64,000 bases of DNA from Hyaloperonospora brassicae (GCA_947650285.1 CANTFL010001445.1:1213971-1277970), one strand, 5' to 3'. Positions 12,000 to 25,378 are shown, counted from the stretch's first letter. Translations and numbers: made by a program. Notes: generated from the letters alone by a model not told the origin.

Positions 12000-13226
12000 T
12001 GAAGTAAGTGGTGATCACAATTTCTGGTGATCTCGACTCTTCACTGGCGCCCGGACGACCGAATAATGTAGAGGGTACCCCGATTCCGTGCTCTGTGTCT
12101 TCTTGATCACCTTGTGTACTCGTCGATGAGGGACTTGCGCTCTTCTTGATGGACTTGAGCTGAAGCTGAACTTGACCGTTTTAGTGATCGGGTGGAAATT
12201 CTCCACCCCGTCAAACGTGAGGTGGATCGCGTGGAAGTTCTTTACTCGATCGCTTATGACTTGGGCGCTCTCCCAGAGTCGCCTGTATCCATAGTTCATG
12301 CTTGATCCGCGAGCCTTCTTACCACTTGAGCCGTCTCGAGATCTTGAATCCGAACCGTTAGGTTCTCTGCTTCCGATCGCAGTTGAGAAGTGAGCACTGA
12401 TGTCTCGCCTGGCCAAACAATCCAAAGGTGAATTTTGCATCGACACAGGCCGCTCACTATTCGTCGGGAGGCCAAAGATCCCACTCGGGAGAAGTCGACG
12501 CGTGTCTTTTGTTGCAAATTCAATTCTGTTTGATGTCAACCAACCAAATACAAATTCTATGACTATGCCTATCGTTTCGCTAGATCTCTGTTGCCTATCT
12601 CATGTCTATGTCATTTACCTCTTGCATCATGTGGTCCACAGCATACATTTCGTATTGAATCACGGGGTAGTGGATTGTGGTGCAGTGGATTGCCTGGTAG
12701 TGGAATGGGGTGCAGTGGATCGTGCCATATTGTCCGCAATAATTATGCGCTCACACAATCAAGCGGTACACATCCAGGATGGATCGTGGTCAATCTCTCG
12801 AGTCTTTAATCGAGCACATCCCGTCAAGTTGTTGTCACTTCTGAGACCTCGCATGTTTGATGATCTTGACGATTCACTCCTTCAGCCTGAGTTCATATTC
12901 ACCTTTCTTCCATTGTCGTTATCGCTCCGGTAATACAGATGCTGTTCACCTTTTAAATGATCCGGTCTTTGAAGCTTGGTGATCCAAGCCCTTGGCCGCG
13001 GAACGTGATCGGTCGTTAGTCGATCCTTGACTATACTCCTTCTTGAACTTTAGGCAAATCATTCCGCATAATTTCCACAGTCGTTTTCTGTCATCCAGTC
13101 TAGTGATCCCATCATTCGTGCCAACGGGCCTATCTTTAAGCGCACTGCACCAATCATATCGATCTCGCACTTAATGCGGTTTTCACGATCCACCTTTCCA
13201 TCGTTATTCATCTGCGCTTCTCCACA
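12000..13226 (-). repeat. 5' LTR of element A
   Basis: Partner of 957-2184. The minus-strand start is TGTGGAGAAGCGCAG at 13226. The inner edge at 12000 reads TGAAGTAAG on the plus strand, differing from the TGTGGTG edge of the other copy. The outer flank is gag of element C, whereas the other LTR is flanked by Copia DNA. No target-site duplication is visible, so the flanks may have been rearranged after insertion. Confidence 0.85.
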
Positions 13227-14140
13227 GAGACAATAAGAGTCTCAGTCTGCAAAATCGACGCGTGAGAGTTGACGGGAGTCTCTCGAGCTTGATATCTCCA
13301 AGTACCGGGGAGTCGAGGAAGACTTCTTATTGAGATGATTTGTCGAGGTAGACAGCGCCATCGAGGCCCTTCGCATTCACGATGAGAGAATGCAAGTCGC
13401 ATTTGCTCAGTCATACTTGGCAGGGGACGCCAGGAACTGGGTCATTAATCTCAGCTTGCATAAGCATATGTGATTGAGTTTTTTTTTATCTTCAAGACCT
13501 TGATCAGTGAAACGTTTGAGCTACCAAAGGAAGGGTTCAAGACTCTAACAGAGTTTTTGTAACTCAAACACGGTAAGCGTAGGGTTTAAGCTCCGCCCAA
13601 CATAAGCGTTACCTTGCAAGTTTCATGGTAGCGAAATAGTTAGTGAAATTGTGCTTATCACAAAATTCATAATGGACTTTTAGATGGTTCCATCAAGGAC
13701 CACTTGATCGGCGTGGGGTTCAAGCCGCTCTCGGACGCAATCTTCGCTACGGAGTAGAAAGCCTTTAGTGTGAGACAGGCTCACACTACGTTGAACTTTT
13801 ATCGTACACAGAGACGACCTGCTATTGGAGGTCCAGAGCTAGTATTCCTCTTTTATGTAGAGGTTGAGAAATCTCTCCCTGCGAACGAAAAGCGATCACT
13901 GAGATTTCATCGCTGTCACAAACTGGGACACTACGCATACGAATGCAGTATCTTCCGCTTATCAAGGTGAGGTGCCGAGCGTAGAAACCGTCCACTAGCC
14001 AAGAGAACTAGAGAATGAGAGTATGACGCTGTTGCAAACCAAAACAGCGAGGCAAAGTATGATAATATGAACTGGGTTAGTAGAGGCAGAGAGCTCTGCT
14101 GATCCAAAAACAATGAAAATATAGCAAATCTCTTGACAAA
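13227..14140 (+). pseudogene. Element C gag (5'-truncated, broken)
   Basis: The segment is collinear with B gag from its residue 115 or so onward: DISKY-like start, WVIN after LAG at about 13430, and the zinc knuckle at 13905-13945. The knuckle reads RCHKLGHYAYEC; the first cysteine of the CX2CX4HX4C pattern seen in B is lost. The first third of gag and the 5' LTR are absent, cut by element A's LTR at 13226. Stops in all frames. Confidence 0.75.
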
Positions 14141-14530
14141 GGTTTATCCCGACACGCAGTCACTGTGTGTCTCTGCACCTAGTGATGAGGTGTCCCTCAT
14201 CCCCTGACTAAAACGTGACAAAGAATTTGTCATCTCGTGCCCTAGTTGACTGTGGACCGTCGAACAATTTAGAATTTGTCACCAGTCTCTAGAGGTTGGA
14301 AAAATAACTCCGTCGAGCGAAAGATCCTTCCGACGAGAATGACGGTGCGCCTAGCGACAGGCGCCTCGAGCACTGTCAAGAAAAGTGTAGTCGGAATCCA
14401 CTACACGAAAAAAGGCGAACAGTAGGATAATATTTTCATCGTACTCGACCTGGATGACAAGTTTGATGTCATCCTAGCATTACCTTGGCTCCGGAGATAC
14501 GAGTCAAGGATGAGCTAGTAGCATCGATCA
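14141..14530 (+). pseudogene. Element C protease (broken)
   Basis: The frame has PDTQSLCVSAPSDEVSLI, then VDCGPSNN where B has VDCGASKN (the D-x-G-A/S retropepsin box), and FDVILALPWL near the end. Stops interrupt it. The alanine-to-proline change in the active-site box would itself be expected to damage the enzyme. Confidence 0.6.
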
Positions 14531-14939
14531 ATAAAGATGTCTGCCACTTGTTCATCAGATGGCTATCTGATGAATGTCTTGGAACGGCCACTATCGTGTG
14601 GGTGTACTGCGAGTAAGTGCGATGGCTCTTACTTGTGATACTGTCATTAGCACGATCGTACAAGACCGCAGTATAGATGATAATTATACTGTGGAAAAAA
14701 ATCCCGACTGCTGTGTAAGTGCACAGGTGGCGCCAAAAGTTTACCACTCGAAGATGAGTGGAAATAGATATGTATGATTGCCGGAAAGGCAACTTTTTAG
14801 AGAGAGGTAATCGGTTGTCGATTATTGGCAACGCGGAGGTCATAGGATGACTTGGAAGTCGACTCTAGGCGGTCATTACCTGACAAGGGGGTGCGCAGCC
14901 ACTATCAGGAGACGTGGACGAAACGAGTGCTCACGTAAT

Positions 14940-17900
14940 TAAAAAAGGTTTCTCAATTAGTTAATGCTGAGGGGGAGAGACCCCAGCTTCCGGTGGATGT
15001 GACTTTCCAGGAATTAATTGAGATATTAAATGTCTTGCTCAATGAAGGATCAAGTGTAGGCGCTTATACACTTGACCTGATTGCGCCTCCAAAGGAAACT
15101 ATGGCGATAACCCAATTGACAACGTTAGAACCAAAATGATTCTTAGGTTATCTGCGTAGTGTAAAGTTCTACACATTTGTGTGCTTTTCTTAGAAGACGA
15201 TTACATAACCAATACTCGGTCAGCATTGTTGTTAGCGGAGAATGAACGAGTTATCAGCAATTCACCGATGGACGAAAGTGTCATCGATGAGAATGCTCGG
15301 GTTGAGAAATATGCATATAAATCCTGGTAGTCGCTCCAGTCCGATATTTTATATAAGCATTAATTCAAATTTAGTGATGTATATATCTATTTTTGCCTTA
15401 CGCGTTGCCTAAGAACAAAGGCAATCGTCACGAGATCGATCTAAAATTAGGCTTGAAGTACTGGGGCATGAAGCCGTGGCAATTACCTTGTCAACAAGTA
15501 CAAGTATCGATTAATTCCTTCCGATCGTTTGCAGCGGGCCATGTGAGGGAATCAGCTTCTCCTCACAGCTTTCCGACCTTCTGTGTGCGGAAGACCACTG
15601 GAGTATGGCGGATAGAGCACGCATTTAACAAGTTAAATGCTGAAACAAAAACCGGCTCAGACGCAGATACCAAGGAAGGAAGTGATCATTGATGGTATGT
15701 CAGAAAGTAACTTCTTCTTGTCCGGGGATTTGATATTTAGGTTTTGTCAGACATTTATGCGTGAACGTGACATCCCGTACACAGCGGTGGGCACCCCCAG
15801 AGGCATGCTGTTGGAGTGGCTAGTGATGCCACAGGGGCTGACTAACGCCCCTGTAATATCAACAGATGTAGTACAAATCTGATGAGACCGGTGCGTGATT
15901 TCGCACCGAGTTACTTTGACGATTTCATAGTCCATCGCCGGGCTATGGACGGATAAATGGACATTGAAGCTCACAGAACTCACGTTCGTCAGGTTCTTCA
16001 ACTTATGAGCAAGCATAAGTTGTATGCCAACCTCAAGAAGTGTATATTTGACGCTAGCGAAATACCTCTTCTTGTGTGCATCGTGGGTAAACACGGCGGA
16101 CACCCTGATCCCGAAACGATTAAGGCGATCACCGACTAGCCAGTGCCAGTCAATGTTAAGGGACTGCGGAAGTTTCTTGGGCTAGCGGCGTACTTGCACA
16201 AGCACTCGCGCTACTACGCCGAGATGACTGTGCATCTTTCTTGCTTGCTCAAGCAAAATGTGAAGTGGTCAATAAACACTGAATGTCAGCGTTCGTTTAA
16301 AAGATTTACGTAGATGTTGATACAATCGCATATAATATTGCGGAATACAGACCAGGACAGACCACTCCATGTGGTCTGCAACGCCAGCGGTTTCGCGGTC
16401 GGCTGTGCGTTGATGCAGTATGACACAGACGGCGCAGAGCGCTTCGTATACTATTAGTCGTGTCAGCTGCAGCCAGCTGAGCGCAATTATCCAGTGCATG
16501 ACAAGGAACTCCTTGCCATGAAATACGCACTGGCTAAGTTTCGCGTCTATCTCTTGGGAGATAGACCGTTCATTGTATATTTGGTGCATACGTCACTACG
16601 CCCGGCCGTAATTAGTCCACACCTCTCGCAAAAAATGGCGAGCTGGCTGTCTTTCGTCGCGGATAACAATTCTTCGTCGAGTTTGAACCAGGACTACTGA
16701 ACGTCTTCGTTGACGGTATACCACGGCGACCCGATTTCGAGCCGGGCGCGCAACCCAACACTTAGGACAACTTTACTGTTGCAACACTTAGTGTCAGTGT
16801 CCCGTCGTCAACATTACCTGACGACGTAAGAAAGGCCTACGCAAAAGATAAGAATCTCCTACGCTTGATGGATCATCCGGTGAATTCAACTCGTAGTTCG
16901 TTGAAAGATTCACCGGCTTTGTATCGCTCCTCATCGGATCGGTATACAATACGCAACGGGTTGCTGTGCTATACAGCCGTTGCCGGCGACACGCATCATG
17001 TCGTCGTGCCCATATATAACAACTTGCGATCGCGCATAATGTGTGAGTGTAACGATGCTCTAACAGGTGGACATCGGTGTGGAAAAAACTTCCCTTACGA
17101 AAAGTCGTGACTTTTACTGGCCACGCCAGTATTAGTTTGTGCGCAATTACATTCAATCTTGCGATGTCTGTCAGCGGGCGAAGCTTCGTTATTCATATCT
17201 CTCCCATTACAACCTCTGCCTGCCCCGACAGAGTAATGGGAGTCCGTTTCCATGGATTTTGTCTTCGGGCTTCTCGACGGCACTCGCAAAAATATAGGCA
17301 TTCTTGTGTTTGTGGACCATTTCAGTAAGATGTTGCATCTTGCTGCAGTTCCAGAATCGACCAGTGCACACGGCTGTGCGCGTGTCTTCATCAACACAGT
17401 GTTTTAACTCCACTATTTGCTCAATGAAATCGCGTCCGACTGTGACCCTCGGTTTACGGCGGCGTTTGTCAATCCGTGTTCGGCCCATTGAGAACAAGGT
17501 GAAAGATACCAACTTCTGAAGATTCCGACACAGGTGGTCAGACGGGACGTGCAAACCGTGTCCTCGAATAAATTATTCGAGGTTCTGTCCACTCCTTATC
17601 GAGCTGGCGTGAGTTCTTGCTGATGGTCGAATTTGCTATCAACAATTTCCGTGCATGCGTCCAGGATGCATACACCGTTTTACGTGAATTGCTTACGCCA
17701 CCCACGTATCCCCGCCCTGATACAGAAAGAATCTGGGTTAGGTGGAAGGTTCGCTCGAGCATTATCCATTTTGGATATTGATCATCACGTATCATCGCTG
17801 AACGACGATAGGTTTGACGCTGATGTCGATAATATACCCATAAAAGAAGTTGATCTTATCAGCAACGATGACGCTGCTGCTACTTCCGACAATGATGACG

Positions 17901-18905
17901 ATGCTGGATAATTCAGCATCTTTAATGATCATACCAGCGAGGAAGAGGACACCCTCACTGAAGAAGAGAAGAATCCCTTAACAGTACGCACAAAGCGCAC
18001 AAAGCGACACAACAACGAGTCAGCAGAGAACTTCCGGTTGACCCGAGAAGCGTTAGTCTGTTTCGTTCAGTACTCCATCGCTAACGAGGTGGACTGCGAG
18101 AAAGGGAACGCAGACATTATTAAAAGATCTAATATTCTTTCATTTGAGATTAACGACCTGGTACTACTGTCTACGTTAAATCTGCTTAGACATGCAGTCT
18201 TAAATGTAGGCTGTAATAATCAACTGCCGAAAGACATGGGCCCCTTTCGCGTATTTCACCGCAAAGGTAATGCACATACAATTAAGTTGCCTCGTAGGAT
18301 GCGCACGCATCCAATGTTTTTTGGTGGTCGTCTCCGCCCGTACTATCAGTACGAGGCTTCTTTCGAGAACGGGGACAGACGCCATGCTCAAATATTACCA
18401 ACAGATTCTTGTGATTACGGACCAAACTCTCATCTTGGTCTTCAAGCTATGTCATTTCTCGACGAGCTGTCTCTAGCTCGTCTTGTAAGTGACGAGTCTT
18501 GCGTTCGTTTTCTAGCTGAGCGAACGCAAATTCCGATTAGTCTTTCTCCCGATCGGTACGATAACGTCGCACGGTCGTCATCAAGTTATGCTGACGATTG
18601 CACTCGTGCTCCTTGTCCTCCCTCAACTCGGTTAGGTATTGTTCGTGGCGAACAACGATCTCCTCCATGCCCGGCTACTGAGCTAAACCTTGTCTTTCCA
18701 TTACCACCGTAACCACTGGTTAATTCTCACGGTGGTCGACGCTTTCACGTAGGGGTTATCTTAAGCCATTGCGGTGACGAACGGTGAGCGGACAAGGTAA
18801 CTTGTCCGCTGGCGTGGGTATCCACCATCGTATGACAGCTGGGAATCTCGATCCCAGCTGATGGCTGATGTTGAAGGTCTCGTTCACCAGTACGACGAGA
18901 CTTAT
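14940..18905 (+). pseudogene. Element C pol: RT, RNase H, integrase, chromodomain (broken)
   Basis: Collinear with B. RT 15393-16140 has LLEWLVMPQGLTNAP and catalytic SYFDDFIVH at about 15910. RNase H 16340-16740 has a DAS-like box degraded to NASG, then VHDKELLAMKYALAKFR. Integrase includes a zinc-binding region (about 17040-17170), MDFVFG at 17250, and GPFRVFHRKGNAHTIKLPRR at 18240-18300. The chromodomain (18725-18900) is only recognisable by its alignment to 42560-42740. Dozens of stops and indels make this the older of the two copies; B and C are members of one family. Confidence 0.75.
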
Positions 18906-19819
18906 CCGATTGGTCTTCGGACCCATCGGTAAGCACGCGCTATTAGCGCTTGTAGACGGATTGCAAGTTTGCAACCGCGTCACGCATTTCGAATGAGATG
19001 TGTTGCCTTCCCCAGGACGAACCCTAGGGAAAATGAATCGATTTTAGCGCGTTGCGAATTGTCGACACAACTCGCACAAGGGTCACCCCATGTGAGTCAA
19101 GGAATTCCTGTCTCACGTGACAATAGTTGCAACTGGTATCTTGCAACGCTTGGCGTTTGTTTCTTTCACTTGATGCGTACTGCAATATGTTTTTGAAACC
19201 ACGTCTCATGTCCAAAATTTTGACGTTTTGGACGAACCCTTTCCACGCTGCCAAAAGCAAGGTGTTGTAACGCTTTTGGTACCATTGTACCATCGATGTT
19301 AAGGAAAGCATCGAGATAAAATTCTTGAAAAGAGCGAAAGTTGTTCACGCTGGAAATCCAGCCATGAAGCTTGATGGCATCGAATAATGAATTTTGATGG
19401 TGTTGGTTTTTCTTCTGAGACAAGCTATTGATGATCTGTTCGGGCAAGCGAAAAGGTTTAAGCTCATCACGCAACAACGTGGCACCTTCGTCGGTACCAC
19501 GGGCTTCAGTGTGACGACGGCCCGTGCCATCGTCAACTCGCTCGTGTGAAGACGGAAGATTTGATTGTGGTGATGAGCATATTAATTCATCACCGGACTC
19601 ATTTTCACTGCCAAATAGACTGTGACACAAGTCGCGAGTCCGTTCGTTCGACAGTTCCTTAGTTGAAGGAAGAGGCACCGCAAGTTGTTGCAATGCCTCT
19701 GGACCCTTTCCCGAGTCAGACACATCTGACTCGCCAGAATAGGTGACCCCTAACTCGGAGTCATAGTGTGCACGAGGTGTGATACCACGTGCACCTGTAG
19801 CAACAGGTGCTGCAGGCAT
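18745..19819 (-). pseudogene. Antisense accessory ORF of element C
   Basis: An open stretch of 217 codons (19819-19166) lies between the chromodomain and the 3' LTR on the strand opposite pol. It shares with the B copy GARGI-PRAH, SDVSDSG, TRD-x(2)-HSLFGS, CSSP, SHER-DDG, RDELKP-RLPE-INS, QHH, LFDA-LHG and YLD-FL. An acidic serine cluster follows HSLFGS. Further pieces (19311-19024 and 18983-18745) continue antisense to the chromodomain in shifted frames. No known domain is recognised. Conservation in this strand despite heavy decay of pol argues for a real protein gene. The true start is unclear; an ATG at 19899 is in another frame. Confidence 0.6.
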
Positions 19820-20036
19820 AGAACTAGCAGTAGACGACGAGTCTTCTGCCGCAGAGGCTGACGCAGCAACAGGCTGTGTCTTCTTTTAGTAGCCCCCATA
19901 GAAATGTTGGCTATGCGAGGTAAGGTCAGGTATGAATAGATCTGTCCAGACAAGTTCTCCCTGTCGCAATGGTGATCAACGGGTGGTCAACAAGTTTCGA
20001 TATTCACACGGTGACTATCCATTAAAAGAGAGGTGA

Positions 20037-20478
20037 TGCGAAGGGGTAGCCCGTTACATGAAATTGTCATTAAGAATAAAATGACGATAAAGAATAGTAC
20101 GTTGATAATGTTTCAACAATATCACTTGGCGCAGTGATGTTGTTGAGATGACCGAAGGGTCGACTCATTGGTTGATATTGAGATGATATCAACTTACTAA
20201 TCGCTGCTTAACGCGCGCGCAATGGGTGGTGGGTAGATGTCATCGTACGTTTATTCGATTATTACTTGTAAGTCAGGACGAACAAGAGAAACATGAGCTG
20301 TATGACTTAATTGTAATAAATAACAGTTTTACTTTTACCACGACTAGAGTCGTTAACTTAGTCGCTTACTTTTCTATGTATTCGTGTAATACATAGCGGG
20401 TCACCGACGTTCACTGTTGTCAGTAAAAATTAACTCCGTACTGGCAAACTAATACGTAGTTGTCGGTGCCCCGTTACA
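20037..20478 (+). repeat. 3' LTR of element C
   Basis: It starts TGCGAAGGGGTAGCCCGTTACATG and ends TGCCCCGTTACA, as do the B LTRs. Internal blocks TTGATATTGAGATGATATCAAC and ACGCGCGCGCAATGGGTGGTG align with 25110-25180. The preceding AAAAGAGAGGTGA (20024-20036) is the polypurine tract. The 5' LTR is absent from the window. Confidence 0.75.
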
Positions 20479-22530
20479 GTCAATCCTTCACCAAAAGACT
20501 AATATATATATAGTAGTTTGATGTAGCCGGGTGAGTCTGTTACGTGTCACTGGAATCATTCGTTTGTATTTGACAAAGATCTTAATCGGTGATGATCACC
20601 AAGATTTACTTGTCAAAATTACAATGGAAGTAATATTATTTATGATGGTTATTTTCATTACCGCTCGACCTTTTGACTAATCCAGACTTTGACATCAACC
20701 GGATAAACCACCAATTGCTAATGGATGCGTGTAATGGGTCGTAAAACAAAATTGCACATCTGGCTTCTGTAGTATAATAAAGTTTTAGGAAGACGATGGC
20801 TATTTCTAAACGGCTCAACTCTGTTTCCTACAATTATGATTATTTCATGTGGACTAGTTCTTGTTTAGGTAGATCTCCCTCTCTTCACGTATTGTGACCG
20901 TTTGGTTTGGTAGCCCACACCTTTGTACCGTATCGGTACAAGGGCTTACGAGTTATTTAATTAGCAGTGTGCTCTATAAATAATGTCAAAGAGGCTGGCT
21001 CCATCCTCCCGTTTTTTTTATACTTTTACACAAGATGTATCCGCCGTCTCTCGCTACCGTTTTCTTAAACAATAAGTGTCTTAAATGATTAAAAAGTACC
21101 TAGTACAGTGAACCTATAAGTGCACACTAAACGCACTTGACGGACCGGAAGTCTCGCACATGTACCATAACCATTAGCTGCAGCAACCAGTCCCCTCAAC
21201 AGTGTAATATTACGATTTATTCGTCCATTTATAGAAACAGAACTACTTGTTTTGTACTCAGCAAATAAACTCGAATATTTATGAGCAAACTAGGGACCGA
21301 GAAGTAGTATATATCGCATTCGGTTCATAGAAGGATTGGTCGTTGACGAGATACACTGATTTTACCGTTTCCTAGCCTTTCGCACACGCCCAAAGATTGA
21401 GTAAAATACGAGTGGTCCAGACGAGTGGTTGATTGGAAGATACAATGCCTGAAAGCAAGCCGTCTTTGGCTTGTTACAACAAGTAATACCTCAGTTGCGG
21501 AGCAGACCAGTTCCTTTTATAGAGAACACCACTACACGAATTTTAGTACATACCGTTACAAGTTCTCACTGATCCGCTGCCGCAAAAACAGAGTACCCGG
21601 TCAATAGTTTTGATTACGGATGATAAGGCACAAAAGGAATCAGGCGGTGAGCGCAAGTTCATATAGTTGGACACGAAGGGAACGAGGCGACTCCATTGAG
21701 ACATAATTCAGCTCTTGGAAGGTCAAAGCATCAAGCGTTTGGCAGGCGTATTTAAAAGTATCAGAATCTGTGCGCTTTAATTGAGCGCACCAATTTTGAC
21801 GCGATAACTGACCATTTCGACGCAGAGACGGCTGAGGGCGCCCTTTGAAAAGTAAAACAACGACCTAATGCAGCCACGTGAGCGACCAAATTTTGCGTGA
21901 GATGACGGGAGTCTTTCGTTCTTGTGGCACGTTTAGTAATTATCAAAAATACCGTTTACCAAGAGTGGGGTCAACGTTGTCAATCGCTTGGACAGCTGCG
22001 TTTACATTGGGTACGCCTTCCCGCTTCAAATCGCTCCTATCTTCTTCCGATTTCGCAGCTGAAAATGAGTGAGGTTTTATCGTGATCCATGGCTCCTGTC
22101 GATTTCTTCTTACCTGAAAAACAACAAAATGATGTAGGTGGATTTCTATTATTGGCCGCGCTTCTTGTAATGGCTTCCGTTTGTTCTATATCAAAGATAT
22201 ACCCCTTACAATGATCCTTGTATCCAATGTCTGCACAGATGTATTCGCATCACCTCACGGATAAAACCGTTGGTTGATTTCAAGTTGGGGGGTAGCAACG
22301 ACGTGCCCGTCTGTACATTCACATCGCTCAACGATGGTGGCAAGCTATGAGCGGGAAACTACGCGCCACGCGGCTTTGCGTGTCGTACGATTGCTAACCG
22401 ACTACCTATCGCAATTCGGGGCTAGCCTACTCGTCGGCTGCGGTGCAAATAGACGACACGTGCGTTGGCGTGCGAAATCAAGAGCCATTTTTCAACCTTG
22501 TGGGCCTCGACAACACCGCCGCAAGACACG
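20479..22530. other. Intergenic DNA, no recognised content
   Basis: AT-rich sequence with only short frames. A piece at 21640-22080 has a few helix-rich short translations, but I could not match them to a transposase or gag with any confidence. No repeat, LTR or RNA gene was recognised. Confidence 0.5.
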
Positions 22531-24308
22531 ATGCATCTTCATCTCGCGCTGAGCCTTCTCGCGGCTGGATTGATTGGCCGGTGCTCGGCCGCTACCAATT
22601 CCACTTCGGGCCGTTCATTCCCCGGATGGAAACCTTGCTCGTCGTTCACTATTCCCGGCGAAGACGAATACGAGGCCGAGTGCGTGACCTACTAGGCTCC
22701 GTTGTGTCACTCTGGTATCTGTAAGGTACCGGTGAACGTGAAGCGGACAATCGAGGTGTTCGTCAAGCGGTTGCGTGCCAAGGGGGACGAGGCGGATAAC
22801 GCAGCCAATGTGTGGCTGATCTCTGGGACTGAGTCGACCCCAGGCAAGTTGAGTTTGAGCGTACCGTGTCATAGTAAGGAACCAATTGATGACTTATGTG
22901 GGTGTTCGTAGTGGAACAATCGATGGTGACGCTGCACAAAAGCCTGATAGGAGCAGTCAACGTGTACACGATGGATCTTCGCGGCGCGGGACGCAGTACA
23001 CGGCTCCATTGCGAGCTAGGTGAGCAGACGACGGGTCAAAACGAGCCTGAGATGACGTGGTTGGAGATTCCCGAGTGTGCTGAGAAGCTGTAGAAAGCGT
23101 ATGGAAACCTTGCTTCGTTCTCAACCACGGGCGCTGCCATGGACATTTCCACCTTCATCTCCGAGCACACGAACGACGCGAGTACAATTGTGTACGGCGT
23201 GAGCTACGGTACGATGGCCGTCCAGCGTCTGATGCATTTAAGTCCGCCAAGCGTGAACGGATACGTTTTGGACAGCGTCGTGGCCTATTCGGTAGCACCA
23301 GACAAGAAGACATATGCGACACAGTATGGTGTCGACTTCAGTGACGTGAGTGGGCGTTTTATGAAGCTGTGCGCGCATGACGTCGACTGCGCATCTCACT
23401 TCGAATCCGCCAGTCTGTCTGCTACGCTTCATAACGTACTTCGGAGATTCGGCAGCAATTCTACGTCGATCTGTGCCGAAGTGATGGACTCTGGGATCGA
23501 CCCATCCGTTGACGTTCGACATAAACTGGCGGGTCTTCTGTTGGATCCAAGCACGCGGTCCTTGATTCCACCATTGGTGTTCAGGCTTAATCGATGCAAC
23601 ACGGACGACTTTGAAGTCCTGACGAACCTTCTTCTAGCCATCTGTGAACAGGATTCGGTATCGTACAGGTCCAAGGCTTTTAATCCGGACGTGCGCGCAA
23701 TGTTGGTTCAGTTTTCCGAAATGTGGGAAACACCTTCGCCACTCGTCACCGACCTGCTCATTCGGTACGAGACCCTGGGCATGACCGACGACCCAGCTTA
23801 CACCGCGGTTAGCTGGTTTTGTCGCTACTCGAAAGAGCGGTCTCCGGCGTGTGAAGAAGTCGGGGTCTTTTAGTACGAAGCCGACTCCGTCACATACCCG
23901 CACGACCAGTACTGGGACAAGCCAGCGTCCGTCCCCAGCCATGCTGGCGTGCTAATGATGCATGGCAGACTGGACCCAGAGAATCATTTCAAGTACGCCA
24001 AGAGTTTTTTTGAGACGCTCGACACTTCTAAAAAGGAACTCGTTGTATTCGACTACGCGCCGGGGGTGACGATCGAAACGACTCCGTTTGAAGTTGGATG
24101 CAAGTACTGCGGGATGGAGTTGCTGCTCTCGTACGTCTCAAGTAACGCCAACCTCAAACGCGTGGACAAGTCCTGCGTGGGTAAAATGCCTGCGATCAGC
24201 ATGAAGGTGTCGCCTGTGGTCGCGAAAACCTACTTCGGTACAGACGATATGTACGGCGACGTCCCGGCCCCAGCGGCGCAGAACGGAAAAGTGAAAGCAG
24301 CGTTTTGA
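22531..24308 (+). pseudogene. Secreted S33-type serine peptidase/alpha-beta hydrolase (broken)
   Basis: The start is ATG at 22531, followed by a hydrophobic signal peptide (MHLHLALSLLAAGLIG...) ending near a CSA site. Then come EDEYEAECV, VNVYTMDLRGAGRS (oxyanion/strand region) and the nucleophile elbow VYGVSYG (G-x-S-x-G) at about 23190. The Asp loop is MMHGRLDPE at about 23955. Total length (about 590 codons) fits oomycete secreted S33 proteins, which would hydrolyse peptides or esters outside the cell. Defects: in-frame TAG at 22693, 23091 and 23871, and a frameshift near 22890-22910. No histidine follows ENHF at about 23985, so the third catalytic residue is missing. The remainder is open for long distances, so the gene died recently. 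It is the only host-type gene in the window. Confidence 0.75.
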
Positions 24309-24982
24309 TGATGCATCGACGGAGCTGAAGACAAGCAGTTAGCTCGAGACCAGTCATGATTTAACTGCAATAAAGAACCGCTGCACACCTGACAGCTGCT
24401 CAGTTCTCTTTCGACGGCAGCAATCGTCCTCCTCGTCTGTTGATATCTACAGGTGTCCGCACGTCCACATGGACTCTCTTTTGTACGTGCATGCACGTTT
24501 CTACGCACACATAGCAGCAAAGCAAGTCATACGCGACGCAGCCTATTGCTGTTGTGACCGAAAAGTAAGTGCGCTCACTTGACAACTTGGTGGCCGTAGA
24601 TACAATTGTGAGGGACGCGGGTCAAGTTCCTGTTTTCGATGGCCAAGACAGTATCGCCGCTGGTCGTTTACTGCGACGCGCGATGTACATCACAGCACTG
24701 CGAGTCTCGGACACGCTTCGTTGCAAATGCAGTGAAGTTTCTGCGTGTTCGCTACTACTTCTCGCGACGATTGTGACAAGACGCACAGCTCAATGGCTGA
24801 TCGCGTCAATCATTTCCGTGCACCATTACATAGTGCAGACAAATGCAGTATACGCTAACGAGTGTTAGCTAAGGACGGACTTCAACAACAGTTGGCAGGA
24901 CGCGGTCACCCTTCTGCTGTTCGTGTGCGACAACGCTAAAGCAATCACGAAGCCTGTAGATGAATTGGAAAAGCATGCGGCG
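24309..24982. other. Intergenic DNA, no recognised content
   Basis: Between the hydrolase relic and element B. Only short frames; no repeats or RNA genes recognised. Confidence 0.5.
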
Positions 24983-25376
24983 AGTAACGGGGCAGCCCGT
25001 TACATGGAAATTGTCCTTTGAAGAGATAATGACAAAAAAGAATATTATGTTGAATGTTCTTTTAACAATATCACCAATAGTGGTGATATTGATGGGTCGA
25101 CCAAAGAGTCTGCTCATTGGTTGATATCTTGACGATATCAACCCACCAATCACCGCAAGACGCGCGCAATGAGTGGTGACGGGACGTCGTCATACATTCA
25201 GTTATATTAGTATAATTAAGTTAAGTCAAACAGAGAGACAGTGGTCAAAGACTTAATCCTATTAATATATCAGTTCTACTTTTCCCCTATCTACGCTTCC
25301 TCGTTTGCCTCGTGTACGTCTGTCGGGCGCACCAAAACCCTTGCGTTAAGTTCACGCAAGGGTGTGCCCCGTTACA
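24983..25376 (+). repeat. 5' LTR of element B
   Basis: Matches 43870-44282 over its length. The first two bases are AG instead of TG, followed by TAACGGGGCAGCCCGTTACATGG; the end is TGCCCCGTTACA. The first 22 bp of the canonical form are almost a palindrome, and the same half is repeated at the 3' end. It contains a GATATCTTGACGATATC inverted repeat at 25122-25138. Confidence 0.8.
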
Positions 25377-25378
25377 CC

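Noticed and set aside
21640..22080. Possible transposase helix-turn-helix fragment
   Set aside because: Only a few suggestive residues in short frames; no catalytic motif or terminal repeats.
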